A stretch of 64,000 nt of DNA, taken from contig QULQ01000005.1 of NCBI GenBank assembly GCA_003490145.1, positions 92,425 through 156,424 of the forward strand, in the 5' to 3' direction. Source of the stretch: Lachnospiraceae bacterium OM04-12BH (GTDB lineage Bacteria; Bacillota; Clostridia; Lachnospirales; Lachnospiraceae). Below the pieces are notes generated by a model. That model saw only the letters and a list, made by a program, of their open reading frames with translations. It was not told the DNA's origin and did not search any database. Positions 49,849 to 58,912 of this stretch are shown in pieces (the stretch's first letter is position 1; each line of letters starts with the position of its first letter). A program made the position numbers and the translations under genes.

Positions 49849-51501
49849 ATGGGAAGTTACGCATTTGGTTTTGATTTTGGAACGCTGTCCTGCAGAGGCA
49901 TTGCCATTGATCTGGAAACCAGACAGGTGGCAGCGACAGCAGAAGAAAAATATGCACATGGTGTGATCAATGGGAAAATGTATCATGCAGATATTCCTCT
50001 GCAGAAGGACTGGAATCTGCAGGATCCCATGGACTGGCTGTTCTGTATCTGCCAGATCTCAAAAAGGATGCTGAAGGATGGTAATATCAGACCGGAAGAG
50101 GTAAAAAGCATAGGTACAGATTTTACGAGCTGTACGCTGCTTCCTGTAAAAAAGGATGGAACGCCTTTGTGTGAACTGGCAGAGTTCCGGGATAAGCCAA
50201 ATGCCTGGCCTAAGCTCTGGAAGCATCATGGGGCACAGAAATATGCAGAGGAAATTGAAGCGTATGCAAAGGAGCATACTACCTGGCTGAAGGATTATTT
50301 CGGCGGAGCGGTTTCCTCAGAATGGGTATTTCCAAAGCTTCTGCAGGTGCTCAGGGAGAATCCGGAAATATATGATGCAGCAGATTATTTTATGGAAGCT
50401 GTGGATTATATCGTAATGGCTCTGACCGGAAGGGTAACAAGGTGCAGTGCAGCACTTGGGGTTAACTGCTTCTTTGTAAAGGGGCAGGGATATCCTGATC
50501 CGGAGTTCCTTAAGGCTATTGATCCCGGTCTTACAGATGTTACAGAAACAAAGCTGGCAGGGGAGATCCTTACCGTAGGAGATCCTGCCGGACATCTTAC
50601 AGAGGATATGGCTGCCCGGATGGGGCTCACCACAGAGGCAGTAGTAGCAGCAGGACACAGTGACGGAGCAGTGGCAGGATGCGGCGCTGGTGTAACAGAA
50701 AGCGGAAGTATGATACTGGTAATGGGAACCAGTACCTGTCATCAGATGATGTACAAGGACTACCATGCATTTGAAGGGCTGTGCTCGATCGCTGCAGATG
50801 GTATGGTGCCTGGGCTCTATGGATATGAGTCAGGACAGCCTGCCACAGGAGATATTTTTCAGTGGTTTGCAGATACGGGGGTACCGGAAAGGTATTACCG
50901 GGAAGCAGAAGAGAAAAAGCAAAGTATTTTACAGTACTTAGGTGAGCTTGCTGCTAAGATAGAACCGGGTACAACGGGACTGGTAGCACTGGACTGGTTC
51001 AATGGAAACAGAAGTATCCTTTCCAATTATAATCTGTCCGGACTTATCGTAGGTCTTACGCTGGATACCAGAACAGAAGAAATCTACCGTACATTGGTAG
51101 AAGCCAATATATTTGGTTCCAAAAGAATCCTGGATAATTACGAAGAGAATGGTGTTCCGATTTCCTATATCTATGCGGTAGGTGGGATCGCCAGAAAGAG
51201 CCCCTGGATCATGCAGATGTGTGCGGATGCTTTTGGAAAAGAAGTGATCGTGCCGCTTGTTGATAATGTACCGGCTCACGGGGCGGCGGTATGCGGGGCA
51301 GTAGCCCTTGGAAAAGAAGGAAAGGGAGAGGGCTTTGCTACCTTTAAGGAAGCGACAGAGGTCATGATCCCGAAGGACAGACAGGTTTATAGACCGGATG
51401 CAGAAAAGACGAAGGCTTATGCAAAGGTCTATGAAGCTTATAAGAAACTATATGATATGTTTGGCAAGGATGATTCTTTTATGAAGAATCTCCGGAAATG
51501 A
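49849..51501 (+). CDS. FGGY-family carbohydrate kinase (ribulokinase-like)
   Basis: A 550-residue FGGY kinase, the length of AraB ribulokinases. The N-terminal phosphate-binding motif is FGFDFGTLSCRGIAID (residues 5-20), IGTDFTSCTLLP (about 88-99) and CELAEFRDKPNAW follow. The C-terminal half has GHSDGAVAGCGAGV and VMGTSTCHQM (about 262-310) and the FGGY-type AVGGIARKSPWIMQMCAD (about 443-460). It should phosphorylate an imported sugar at its terminal hydroxyl. Ribulose is possible, but no arabinose isomerase is present. Confidence 0.88.
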   Translation: MGSYAFGFDFGTLSCRGIAIDLETRQVAATAEEKYAHGVINGKMYHADIPLQKDWNLQDPMDWLFCICQISKRMLKDGNIRPEEVKSIGTDFTSCTLLPVKKDGTPLCELAEFRDKPNAWPKLWKHHGAQKYAEEIEAYAKEHTTWLKDYFGGAVSSEWVFPKLLQVLRENPEIYDAADYFMEAVDYIVMALTGRVTRCSAALGVNCFFVKGQGYPDPEFLKAIDPGLTDVTETKLAGEILTVGDPAGHLTEDMAARMGLTTEAVVAAGHSDGAVAGCGAGVTESGSMILVMGTSTCHQMMYKDYHAFEGLCSIAADGMVPGLYGYESGQPATGDIFQWFADTGVPERYYREAEEKKQSILQYLGELAAKIEPGTTGLVALDWFNGNRSILSNYNLSGLIVGLTLDTRTEEIYRTLVEANIFGSKRILDNYEENGVPISYIYAVGGIARKSPWIMQMCADAFGKEVIVPLVDNVPAHGAAVCGAVALGKEGKGEGFATFKEATEVMIPKDRQVYRPDAEKTKAYAKVYEAYKKLYDMFGKDDSFMKNLRK

Positions 51502-51520
51502 GAGCAAAGGAGGAATGCTT

Positions 51521-52579
51521 ATGAAAAAGAAACTGGTAGCACTGTCACTTACACTTGCCATGCTGACTTCAGTGGTTATGGGCTGCGGAGGAAGCAGCAC
51601 AGAAACAGCATCAACAGAAAATGCGGCGACAGAAAATGCGGATGAGACAACGGCCTCTGGAGGTGGTTATACGATCGCCACAGTTGTAAAGGATATGTCA
51701 GATCCATGGGCTCTGCGTCATGAAGAGGGTGTAAAGGAATATGCGGCAGAAACAGGAAATAACTGTTATGCAAAGGGACCTGCAAAGACAGATTCGGCAG
51801 AACAGATCCAGGTGATCGAGCAGCTGATCTCTCAGGATATTGATGCCCTGTGCGTTGTCCCGATTGATCCGGAAGCATGTACACCTGTACTGCAGAAGGC
51901 AAGAGATAAGGGTATTGTAGTGATCACCCATGAAGCAGAAGGCTTTGAGGCATGTGATTATGATCTGGAAGCTTTCAATAATAAGGAATATGGCGAAGCC
52001 ATGATGGATGAGCTTGCCAAGGCTATGAATTATGAAGGAAAATATGTGACCATGGTTGCGTTCCTTTCCTCTGTATCCCACAATGACTGGATGGATGCAG
52101 CAGTAGCACATCAGAAGGAAGCATATCCCAATATGGAGCTGATTCCTGAAGAAAGACTGGAATGCGAAGATAACATGAACATGGCTTACGAGAAGGCCAA
52201 GGAAATCATAAAGAAGTACCCGGATATCAAGGGCTTCCTCGGGGCTTCCAGCTATGATCCGCCCGGAGCAGCAAAGGCAATTGACGAGCTTGGCATGACA
52301 GGTCAGATCTTTGCAGTAGGAACCGGTGTGGCATCTGTATCAGGTCCTTATCTGGAATCCGGATCCAATCCCTGTGTTCTTTGCTGGGATCCTGCTCTTT
52401 CAGGAAAGGCTATGTGCCAGCTGGCAGTAATGGTGCTTAATGGAGAGAAGGATAAGATTCAGACCGGCCTTGATCTTGGTATCGATGGTTATAACAGTGT
52501 CAATGTAAATGGCACAGATATCAGCGGTAATGCGATCCTTGTTATTAATAAGGATAACATGTCTGAATACAAGTTCTAA
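51521..52579 (+). CDS. Ribose/rhamnose-type sugar-binding lipoprotein
   Basis: A 352-residue ABC substrate-binding protein of the CUT2 type. The signal peptide ends with the lipobox VMGC (Cys about 22), then a Ser/Thr/Glu-rich linker. The two-lobed binding domain (about residues 48-350) has VKDMSDPWALRHEEGV and CVVPIDPEACTPVL. The form is close to the RhaS/LsrB-like group. The ATG at 51521 is 8 nt after AAAGGAGG; an ATG two codons earlier is too close to the ribosome site. Confidence 0.9.
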   Translation: MKKKLVALSLTLAMLTSVVMGCGGSSTETASTENAATENADETTASGGGYTIATVVKDMSDPWALRHEEGVKEYAAETGNNCYAKGPAKTDSAEQIQVIEQLISQDIDALCVVPIDPEACTPVLQKARDKGIVVITHEAEGFEACDYDLEAFNNKEYGEAMMDELAKAMNYEGKYVTMVAFLSSVSHNDWMDAAVAHQKEAYPNMELIPEERLECEDNMNMAYEKAKEIIKKYPDIKGFLGASSYDPPGAAKAIDELGMTGQIFAVGTGVASVSGPYLESGSNPCVLCWDPALSGKAMCQLAVMVLNGEKDKIQTGLDLGIDGYNSVNVNGTDISGNAILVINKDNMSEYKF

Positions 52580-52602
52580 AGAAGACAGTAAGAGAGAAAC
52601 AT

Positions 52603-52644
52603 ATAATGCTTGCATATTCCAAAGGCGGGATACGCAAGCATTAT
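52603..52644 (+). promoter_or_regulatory. Long hairpin between binding protein and ATPase genes
   Basis: ATAATGCTTGC (52603-52613) pairs perfectly with GCAAGCATTAT (52634-52644), and ATTCC pairs with GGGAT inside. No T-tract follows. Such stem-loops often protect the upstream mRNA so that binding protein is made in excess of the membrane parts. Confidence 0.65.
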
Positions 52645-52672
52645 ATCTCTGAGAGAAAGGTATGGTACGCAA

Positions 52673-54184
52673 ATGAGTGAAATCTTATTACAGGCGAAAC
52701 AGATTTCGAAGCATTTCGGCGGAGTGACTGCTCTTGACAAGGTGGATCTGACCATAAAAAAGGGAGAAATCCATTGCTTGATGGGAGAAAACGGATGTGG
52801 TAAATCAACGCTGATCAAGATTATTTCCGGATTTTACAGGCCGGATGGGGGAAGTATTACATTTGAAGGAAAGGAATATGAGAGACTTTCCATTGCAGAG
52901 TCGATCGGGCTGGGAATCCAGGTAATTTATCAGGATATGTCCATTTTCCCGAATCTGACAGTTGCAGAAAATATTGCGATCAACAATGAGCTTTACAATC
53001 ACAGGAAACTTGTGAATTGGAAATCGGTAAAGAGCATTGCGAAAGAGGCACTGGATCATATTGGTATTGAACTGCCGCTGCAGGCTGTTGTTGGTGAGCT
53101 TTCTGTGGCGGATAAGCAGCTGATCGCCATTGCCAGAGCGATCCTGAACAATTCCAAGCTGATCATTATGGATGAACCTACCTCTGCATTGACAAGAAAG
53201 GAAGTTGACAAGCTGTTCAAGGTAATCAGACAGCTGCAGAAAGAAGGAATTTCCACACTGTTTGTCAGTCATAAACTGGATGAAGTATTTGAAATTGCAG
53301 ATCAGTTTACTGTTTTCAGAAATGGAAAGCTTGTGGTAGCTGATTCGGCAAAGAATATCAATGATGAACAGTTTGTTTATTATATGACCGGAAGAAAGCT
53401 GGAGGAAGCAGCCTTCACACCGGAGAAGATCGACCATGACAGAGCAATCCTGAAGGTGGAAAACCTGGGTCTGACTAATGGCTTTGAAAAGATCAGCTTT
53501 GAGATCCATCCGGGTGAGATCCTTGGCATTACAGGACTTCTCGGATCCGGGCGTACAGAGCTTGCCAAGACACTGTTCGGACTTTACAGTGCTACGGAAG
53601 GCCATATTTATATTGATGGTACAGAGGTGCGGATCAAAACACCAATGGATGCGATCCGGCATAAAATTGCCTATGTACCGGAAGACCGTCTGACGGAAGG
53701 GCTTTTCCTGACACAGTCGATCGAGAATAATATGATCGTATCCAATATTGACAGGCTCAGGACTGAAAAGAAAATGGTGGATTATGAGAAGGGGCATCAG
53801 GACAGTCTTTCCTGGGTGAAGAACCTTGGAATCAAGCTGAACGAGCTGAGTGACGGGATCCAGACGCTTTCCGGAGGAAACCAGCAGAAGGTTGTCCTTG
53901 GTAAATGGCTGGAGACAGAGCCCCGTGTACTGATCCTGAACGGACCGACCGTTGGTGTGGATATTGCAGCTAAATTTGATATACATGCTTATTTAAGAAC
54001 ACTTGCAGAAAAAATGAACCTTGCTATTCTTCTGATCTCTGATGATATATCAGAAGTGCTCAATAACTGCAACAGGATCCTGATCATCAAGAATGGACGG
54101 ATCGTCAGTGAGCATGTCAATACAGAACTGGATCCGCACAAACTGCAGGAGCTGGTTACAGGCGGTAAGGAGGAAACAGCATGA
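52673..54184 (+). CDS. CUT2 sugar ABC transporter ATPase (two ATPase domains)
   Basis: A 503-residue tandem ATPase of the RbsA/MglA type. The first domain has Walker A GENGCGKST (about residues 37-45), LSVADKQL as signature and Walker B LIIMDEPTSAL. The second has GLLGSGRTEL in place of Walker A, a good signature LSGGNQQKV and an altered Walker B VLILNGPTVGVD, in which the acidic pair is lost. Only the first site should hydrolyse ATP. The ATG at 52673 (MSEILLQAKQ) fits the family; a longer frame starts within the hairpin. Confidence 0.92.
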   Translation: MSEILLQAKQISKHFGGVTALDKVDLTIKKGEIHCLMGENGCGKSTLIKIISGFYRPDGGSITFEGKEYERLSIAESIGLGIQVIYQDMSIFPNLTVAENIAINNELYNHRKLVNWKSVKSIAKEALDHIGIELPLQAVVGELSVADKQLIAIARAILNNSKLIIMDEPTSALTRKEVDKLFKVIRQLQKEGISTLFVSHKLDEVFEIADQFTVFRNGKLVVADSAKNINDEQFVYYMTGRKLEEAAFTPEKIDHDRAILKVENLGLTNGFEKISFEIHPGEILGITGLLGSGRTELAKTLFGLYSATEGHIYIDGTEVRIKTPMDAIRHKIAYVPEDRLTEGLFLTQSIENNMIVSNIDRLRTEKKMVDYEKGHQDSLSWVKNLGIKLNELSDGIQTLSGGNQQKVVLGKWLETEPRVLILNGPTVGVDIAAKFDIHAYLRTLAEKMNLAILLISDDISEVLNNCNRILIIKNGRIVSEHVNTELDPHKLQELVTGGKEETA

Positions 54185-55212
54185 AAGGCAGAAATCTACT
54201 GAAGAAAAATGAGTTTTATATAACGGTCATTATTATTGTGCTGGCCTGTATCATTCAGGTGATCAGTGGACAGTTTTTTACTTCCAACAACCTGGTGGAT
54301 CTGCTGCGGAGCATGATCGTACCGGGGATGATGGCAGCAGGTCTGTTTATGGTCATCGTATCCGGAAACATCGATGTTTCTTTCCCTTATACAGCAATGC
54401 TCTGTATGTTTGCGGTAACAAAATGGTTTTCTGTTATTGATTATCAGGGACCGGTATTCCTGGCGTTTCTGATCGCAGGAGTGATCGGTATGGTTCTTGG
54501 ACTCCTGAACGGCGTGCTTGCTGCATGGTTAAAGCTTCCGACCCTGATCATCACGCTTGGTACCTGTACGATCTTCCTTGGCATTACCCAGGGTGTTCTG
54601 CAGAGTAGTGTTATCTCTGTGCTGCCGGTACCCATGGCAAAGATGGTAACAACAAATCTGTTCAGTGTAGTAAACGGAGAGACAGGACTTGGAAGCTCCA
54701 TGCCAGTCAGCATTCTGTTTCTTGTTGCGATTTATCTGATCGTCGGGTTTATTATGAAATATACGATGCTTGGACGTGGTATTTATGCAGTTGGCGGTGA
54801 TCCTGTGGCAGCAGAAAGAGCAGGATTCAACGTAAGCTTTATCCGTATTTTTGTATTTACCTTTATGGGTGCCATCGGCGGGATCACAGGTATCACACAG
54901 GTTACCGTTTCAGGAATGTGCCAGATCAATTTCTTTGATGGCTATGAAATGACTATTATCGCAGCAGTAGTGCTTGGCGGTGCCAATATTGCGGGTGGTT
55001 CCGGCTCGGTGATCGGAACGTTCCTCGGTGTACTCCTGATGAAGATGATCTCAAATAACCTGATCCTGCTTGGAATTCCGACTAACTGGAGCAAGTTTAT
55101 GACAGGTATCCTCATCATCGCAGGTGTAAGTATGTCAGCCTATAAGAGTGTGCTTGCAAAACGCAGGATTGCATCCAATATACTGGAAAACGGACATAAG
55201 GAGGAGGCATAA
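54181..55212 (+). CDS. CUT2 sugar ABC transporter permease
   Basis: A 343-residue RbsC-like permease with eight to ten membrane helices. VSGNIDVSFPYTAML, LPTLIITLGTCTIFLGITQG and GGDPVAAERAGFNVSFIRIFVF (given as key parts ERAGFNVSF, about residues 217-225) are the family marks. The ATG overlaps the ATPase stop by 4 bp. It pairs with the next permease to form the channel. Confidence 0.92.
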   Translation: MKGRNLLKKNEFYITVIIIVLACIIQVISGQFFTSNNLVDLLRSMIVPGMMAAGLFMVIVSGNIDVSFPYTAMLCMFAVTKWFSVIDYQGPVFLAFLIAGVIGMVLGLLNGVLAAWLKLPTLIITLGTCTIFLGITQGVLQSSVISVLPVPMAKMVTTNLFSVVNGETGLGSSMPVSILFLVAIYLIVGFIMKYTMLGRGIYAVGGDPVAAERAGFNVSFIRIFVFTFMGAIGGITGITQVTVSGMCQINFFDGYEMTIIAAVVLGGANIAGGSGSVIGTFLGVLLMKMISNNLILLGIPTNWSKFMTGILIIAGVSMSAYKSVLAKRRIASNILENGHKEEA

Positions 55213-55214
55213 CC

Positions 55215-56228
55215 ATGGAAAAGAAAAAGACTTTTGACGTAAAGAGCCTTCTGAAGATCAGTTCCAACAATAAAAAACTGTTAGGAATGCTTATATTGGT
55301 TATCATTGTATTGTCGATCGCTACAGGCGGCAGCTTTGCTAAGATCGGTCAGTTTCAGCTGATCGCTTATCTGTTTCCTGAAATGGGTGTGCTTGCCCTT
55401 GGCATGATGCTCGCCATGGTCAGTGGAGGTATTGACCTGACAGTTATTGCAGTAGCCGATCTTGCCGGGATACTGAGCTGTCTTTTGATGAAGGCGATCA
55501 TGCCGGCAGATGCTTCTATGCCGGTTCAGATCCTGGTACTGCTTGTGACACTGGCCTTTGCCCTTCTGATCGGGGCGGTCTGCGGATTGTTTACCGGAAC
55601 CCTGATCGCAAGAGTTGGTGTTCCTGCCATGGTGGCAACCCTCGGCGCATCAGATATTATCCTTGGAATTGCCGTTGGTATTACGAATGGATCCTCTATT
55701 AAGGAGCTGCCGTCTATTTTATACAAGGTAGTCAATTTTGAACTGTTCGGGCTGATCCCGGGTACAACGATCGTGTTTATTATCTGTGCTGCACTGGTAG
55801 CATTTCTTCTGAATAAGACCGCAACCGGATTCAAGATCTATATGATCGGATCCAATGCGACAGCTTCTGAATATTCCGGAAGTGATAACAAGAAGATCCT
55901 GACACTTACCTATATGATCAGCGGCATGCTATCAGCAGTATCCGGTCTTCTGATGTGCGGGCATTTCAATTCAGCCCGTTCTGACTTTGGAAAGTCCTAT
56001 CTGACACCGGCGATTCTGATCTGTGTACTGGCAGGCGTGAATCCTAACGGCGGTGTGGGTAAGGTCAGTGGAATTGTACTGGCAGTTATTATCCTGCAGT
56101 CTCTTTCTTCAGGATTTGCCATGTTCCCGTCCATTTCCGATTATTACAAGAACCTGATCTGGGGACTTGTACTGATTGGAATTATGATCATCAACGTAGT
56201 AACAGCAACAAGAAAGAAGAAATCATAA
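55215..56228 (+). CDS. CUT2 sugar ABC transporter permease
   Basis: A 337-residue second RbsC-like permease. MVSGGIDLTVIAVADLAGIL (about residues 73-92) and VPAMVATLGASDIILGIAVG are typical. The coupling loop lies near SNATASEYSG (about 213-222). It starts 3 nt after the previous stop, behind AAGGAGGAGG. It is the last gene before a strong hairpin. Two different permeases suggest an asymmetric channel, as in the RhaPQ and LsrCD systems. Confidence 0.92.
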   Translation: MEKKKTFDVKSLLKISSNNKKLLGMLILVIIVLSIATGGSFAKIGQFQLIAYLFPEMGVLALGMMLAMVSGGIDLTVIAVADLAGILSCLLMKAIMPADASMPVQILVLLVTLAFALLIGAVCGLFTGTLIARVGVPAMVATLGASDIILGIAVGITNGSSIKELPSILYKVVNFELFGLIPGTTIVFIICAALVAFLLNKTATGFKIYMIGSNATASEYSGSDNKKILTLTYMISGMLSAVSGLLMCGHFNSARSDFGKSYLTPAILICVLAGVNPNGGVGKVSGIVLAVIILQSLSSGFAMFPSISDYYKNLIWGLVLIGIMIINVVTATRKKKS

Positions 56229-56278
56229 ATTTGACAACATCTTAATTCCCCTTATTATATCAGTGTTTATTTTACACA

Positions 56279-56311
56279 GCAGAATCCCGGGCTTCACTCC
56301 CGGGATTCTGC
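56279..56311 (+). terminator. Strong hairpin ending the DeoR-sugar operon
   Basis: GCAGAATCCCGGG (56279-56291) pairs perfectly with CCCGGGATTCTGC (56299-56311), 13 bp with a 7-nt loop. It is followed by ATGTTCTCC, a weak T-tract. Confidence 0.8.
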
Positions 56312-56386
56312 ATGTTCTCCGGCATATCTGCAAATCCCTTCCGTGTAACATTCACACCGCTTAAATGTCGTTTTATACCAAGTCTC

Positions 56387-56415
56387 TTGTAAACAAAAAC
56401 GGGAGTGTTTATGAT
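56387..56415 (+). promoter_or_regulatory. Promoter upstream of the LytTR gene
   Basis: TTGTAA (56387-56392), 17 bp, TATGAT (56410-56415). The transcript would start near 56422 and meet a terminator at 56505-56532. In the 356-bp gap 56229-56584 I see no gene; 56312-56386 shows nothing notable. Confidence 0.6.
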
Positions 56416-56421
56416 AGAAAA

Positions 56422-56536
56422 AGTGACAATCAGATAGAAGGATAAAAAAGGTAAAAGGGTTTAAAACCAATATATAAAGTCAGCTATTACAAATAGCGGC
56501 AGAAAAACAGACGGACAGAATTTCGTCTGTTTTTTT
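56422..56536 (+). ncRNA. Possible small RNA or attenuated leader
   Basis: A predicted RNA of about 110 nt between the promoter at 56387-56415 and the terminator at 56505-56536. It has a purine-rich first half, then GCTATT-ACA-AATAGC (56483-56497, 6-bp stem) before the terminator. No open frame of note is inside. Readthrough would transcribe the LytTR gene 40 bp downstream. The 5' and 3' ends are estimates. Confidence 0.4.
56505..56536 (+). terminator. Terminator before the LytTR gene
   Basis: AAACAGACG (56505-56513) pairs with CGTCTGTTT (56524-56532), followed by TTTT. It has T-runs on both strands, so it could work in either direction. Confidence 0.75.
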
Positions 56537-56584
56537 GTCCGGAAATATGCTAAAATCAAGAAAAATTGACTTGGAGTGCAGAAA

Positions 56585-57382
56585 TTGCGACAGAATCATT
56601 ACATTACTATTATTTCCAATCGTAAGCAGATCGTGCTCGGCACAGATAAAATTCTTTATGTTCTGGTGAATGGAAGGAATACGGAGATTCATGTTCTGGG
56701 AGATAAGGTGTACGAAACAAGAGTTTCCATCTCGGAGCTTGCAGAGCAGCTTACGGAGGGTTTTATCAGGATACACAGAGGATGCCTTGTGGCTGTAAGG
56801 GTCATCCATGATATCACAGACAGAGTATATCTGAATAACGGGGAGGCACTGGAGTTTACGGAGCGCAGGAAAAAGGAGATCATACAGCAGTTTCACCGGC
56901 TGCAGAAGGATATGATCCGCTCCTTCAGTGACGGGAAAACGCCTGCCAGCAGGGAAGCCTACAACAGCTGTTATAGGAGCTTTGACCATATGCCCTTTGC
57001 CTTCACAGATATTGAGATGATCTTTGATGAGAAGAAGCATGCGGTTGACTGGATTTTCTGTTATGGAAATGAAGCACTGGCAAGAATCGAAAAGATGCCT
57101 CTTGATGAACTGATCGGCAGCTCCTTTGGCAGCCTGTTCAGCAACATGGATGTGAAATGGCTGAACGGCTATGAGAGAGCTACGCTGTATGGGGAGACAC
57201 TGGAGCTTACCGATTACAGTCCGGAGATTGATACCTACCTGAAGGTGATCTGCTTCCCAACCTTCCCCGGACACTGCGGCTGTATTCTGTTTGATATCCA
57301 TGAGATCGAATATATAAAGAGCAGTGATGAGGCAGAAAAGGCACTGCAGCTTTATTTTGCCGGACACCCCATTGACAAATAA
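56585..57382 (+). CDS. LytTR-type DNA-binding protein with C-terminal PAS-like domain
   Basis: A 265-residue regulator with unusual order. The LytTR DNA-binding domain is at the N-terminus (about residues 5-105): DKILYVLVNGRN, ISELAEQL and IRIHRGCLVAVRVI match its strands. A linker (about 110-140) leads to a PAS-like domain (about 140-260) with DWIFCYGNEALARIEKMPLDEL written as the visible pattern (key part NEALARIEKMP). Typical response regulators have a receiver domain before LytTR; none is here. Translation seems to begin at TTG (56585), 8 nt after GGAG; a GTG at 56576 is an alternative. Confidence 0.75.
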   Translation: MRQNHYITIISNRKQIVLGTDKILYVLVNGRNTEIHVLGDKVYETRVSISELAEQLTEGFIRIHRGCLVAVRVIHDITDRVYLNNGEALEFTERRKKEIIQQFHRLQKDMIRSFSDGKTPASREAYNSCYRSFDHMPFAFTDIEMIFDEKKHAVDWIFCYGNEALARIEKMPLDELIGSSFGSLFSNMDVKWLNGYERATLYGETLELTDYSPEIDTYLKVICFPTFPGHCGCILFDIHEIEYIKSSDEAEKALQLYFAGHPIDK

Positions 57383-57457
57383 ACAGGCATGGTGTAGCCT
57401 ATAGACAGATGTCAGTCAGAAGACGGCATTCGAGTGAAGAATTCAATATTGTGAAAT

Positions 57458-57614
57458 CTCTTATTCAGAGCAGTGGAGGTACATAGGACCTGAGAAGCTG
57501 CGGCAACCCCGAGATGGAAGGTGCCAACCTGAGCGAGTATCATCGAACAATAAGAGGATTTGATAATCGAACGTCGATCCGCTTATTTCCCGTAAATAAG
57601 CGGATTTTCTTTTG
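57458..57614 (+). promoter_or_regulatory. SAM-I (S-box) riboswitch with terminator, before metK
   Basis: The P1 helix is CTCTTATT (57458-57465) with AATAAGAG (57549-57556). The core shows the S-box features AGAGCAGTGGAGG, CGGCAACC and GGTGCCAACCTGAGCGAG. The expression platform is ATCCGCTTATTT (57577-57588) paired with AAATAAGCGGAT (57594-57605), then TTTCTTTTG. When SAM binds, P1 is held and the terminator forms, so metK is off at high SAM. Confidence 0.95.
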
Positions 57615-57663
57615 TCATGCATAGTACAGTAACTGGAAACATTTTTTGAAAAGGAGAACACAA

Positions 57664-58851
57664 ATGGAGAAAAGATTATTTACTTCCGAATCCGTAACAG
57701 AAGGTCATCCAGACAAAGTCTGCGATGCCATTTCCGATGCGATCCTGGATGCCTGCATGGCCAAGGATCCCATGAGCCGCGTAGCCTGTGAGACAGCTAC
57801 CTGTACCGGCTTTGTACTGGTAACAGGAGAGATTACCACCAATGCATATGTAGATATTCAGAAGGTAGTACGTGACACCGTGAAGGAGATCGGCTACACC
57901 AAGTCAGAATATGGCTTTGATGGCAACACCTGTGCGGTTCTTGTGGCAATTGATGAGCAGTCCTCAGATATCGCCATGGGTGTTGACAAGGCGCTGGAAG
58001 CAAAAGAGAACAAGATGTCTGATGAGGAGATCGAGGCAATCGGCGCCGGCGATCAGGGTATGATGTTTGGTTATGCAACCAACGAAACAGAGGAGTATAT
58101 GCCTTATTCCATCGCCCTTGCACACAAGCTTGCAAAGCAGCTCACAGATGTCCGTAAGAACGGAACTCTGCCTTATCTGCGTCCCGATGGAAAGAGCCAG
58201 GTGTCTGTAGAGTATGATGAGAATGGCAAGCCGATCCGTCTGGAAGCAGTTGTCCTTTCCACACAGCATGATCCTGATGTTACACAGGAGCAGATCCATG
58301 AAGATATCAAGAAGTATGTATTTGATCCTATCCTTCCCAAGGAGCTTTTGGATGAGAATACCAAATACTTCATCAATCCTACAGGCCGTTTCGTAATCGG
58401 TGGACCTCACGGAGACGCAGGTCTTACCGGACGTAAGATCATTGTAGATACCTACGGTGGATATGCACGTCACGGCGGCGGTGCTTTCTCTGGTAAGGAC
58501 TGCACCAAGGTAGACCGTTCTGCAGCTTATGCAGCACGTTATGTAGCAAAGAATATCGTAGCAGCAGGACTGGCTGATCAGTGTGAGATCCAGCTTTCCT
58601 ATGCGATTGGCGTTGCACAGCCTACCTCTGTCAGAGTAGATACCTTCGGAACCGGCAAGGTTTCTGATGAGAAGCTGGTTGAGATCGTAAGAGAGAACTT
58701 CGACCTTCGCCCTGCAGGGATCATCAGGATGCTTGATCTGCGCCGTCCGATCTATAAGCAGACAGCGGCTTACGGGCACTTTGGACGCAACGATCTTGAC
58801 CTTCCATGGGAGAAGCTTGACAAGGCAGATGCTCTGAAGAAATATTTATAA
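57664..58851 (+). CDS. metK: S-adenosylmethionine synthetase
   Basis: A 395-residue enzyme making SAM from methionine and ATP. The family marks are [13 protein letters not shown] (residues 6-18), the ATP loop [12 protein letters not shown] (about 113-124), and the P-loop-like [21 protein letters not shown] (as [13 protein letters not shown], about 250-262). [19 protein letters not shown] follows. It acts as a cytoplasmic tetramer. The ATG at 57664 follows AAAAGGAGAACACAA; an ATG six codons earlier lies before the ribosome site. A SAM-I riboswitch controls it. Confidence 0.97.
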   Translation: MEKRLFTSESVTEGHPDKVCDAISDAILDACMAKDPMSRVACETATCTGFVLVTGEITTNAYVDIQKVVRDTVKEIGYTKSEYGFDGNTCAVLVAIDEQSSDIAMGVDKALEAKENKMSDEEIEAIGAGDQGMMFGYATNETEEYMPYSIALAHKLAKQLTDVRKNGTLPYLRPDGKSQVSVEYDENGKPIRLEAVVLSTQHDPDVTQEQIHEDIKKYVFDPILPKELLDENTKYFINPTGRFVIGGPHGDAGLTGRKIIVDTYGGYARHGGGAFSGKDCTKVDRSAAYAARYVAKNIVAAGLADQCEIQLSYAIGVAQPTSVRVDTFGTGKVSDEKLVEIVRENFDLRPAGIIRMLDLRRPIYKQTAAYGHFGRNDLDLPWEKLDKADALKKYL

Positions 58852-58912
58852 AAACCAGCACCAACACGAAAAAATGAGGGAAAGGCTGTCATGCAGCCGG
58901 AAAGGGAAGAGA

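Noticed and set aside
52805..53986. Minus-strand open frame of 393 codons opposite the CUT2 ATPase
   Set aside because: It lies fully inside a well-supported gene and its composition is that of an antisense shadow.
56231..56260. TTGACA with TTATAT 18 bp later, right after the CUT2 permease
   Set aside because: Transcription from it would run straight into the hairpin at 56279-56311 with no gene between, so it is probably chance.
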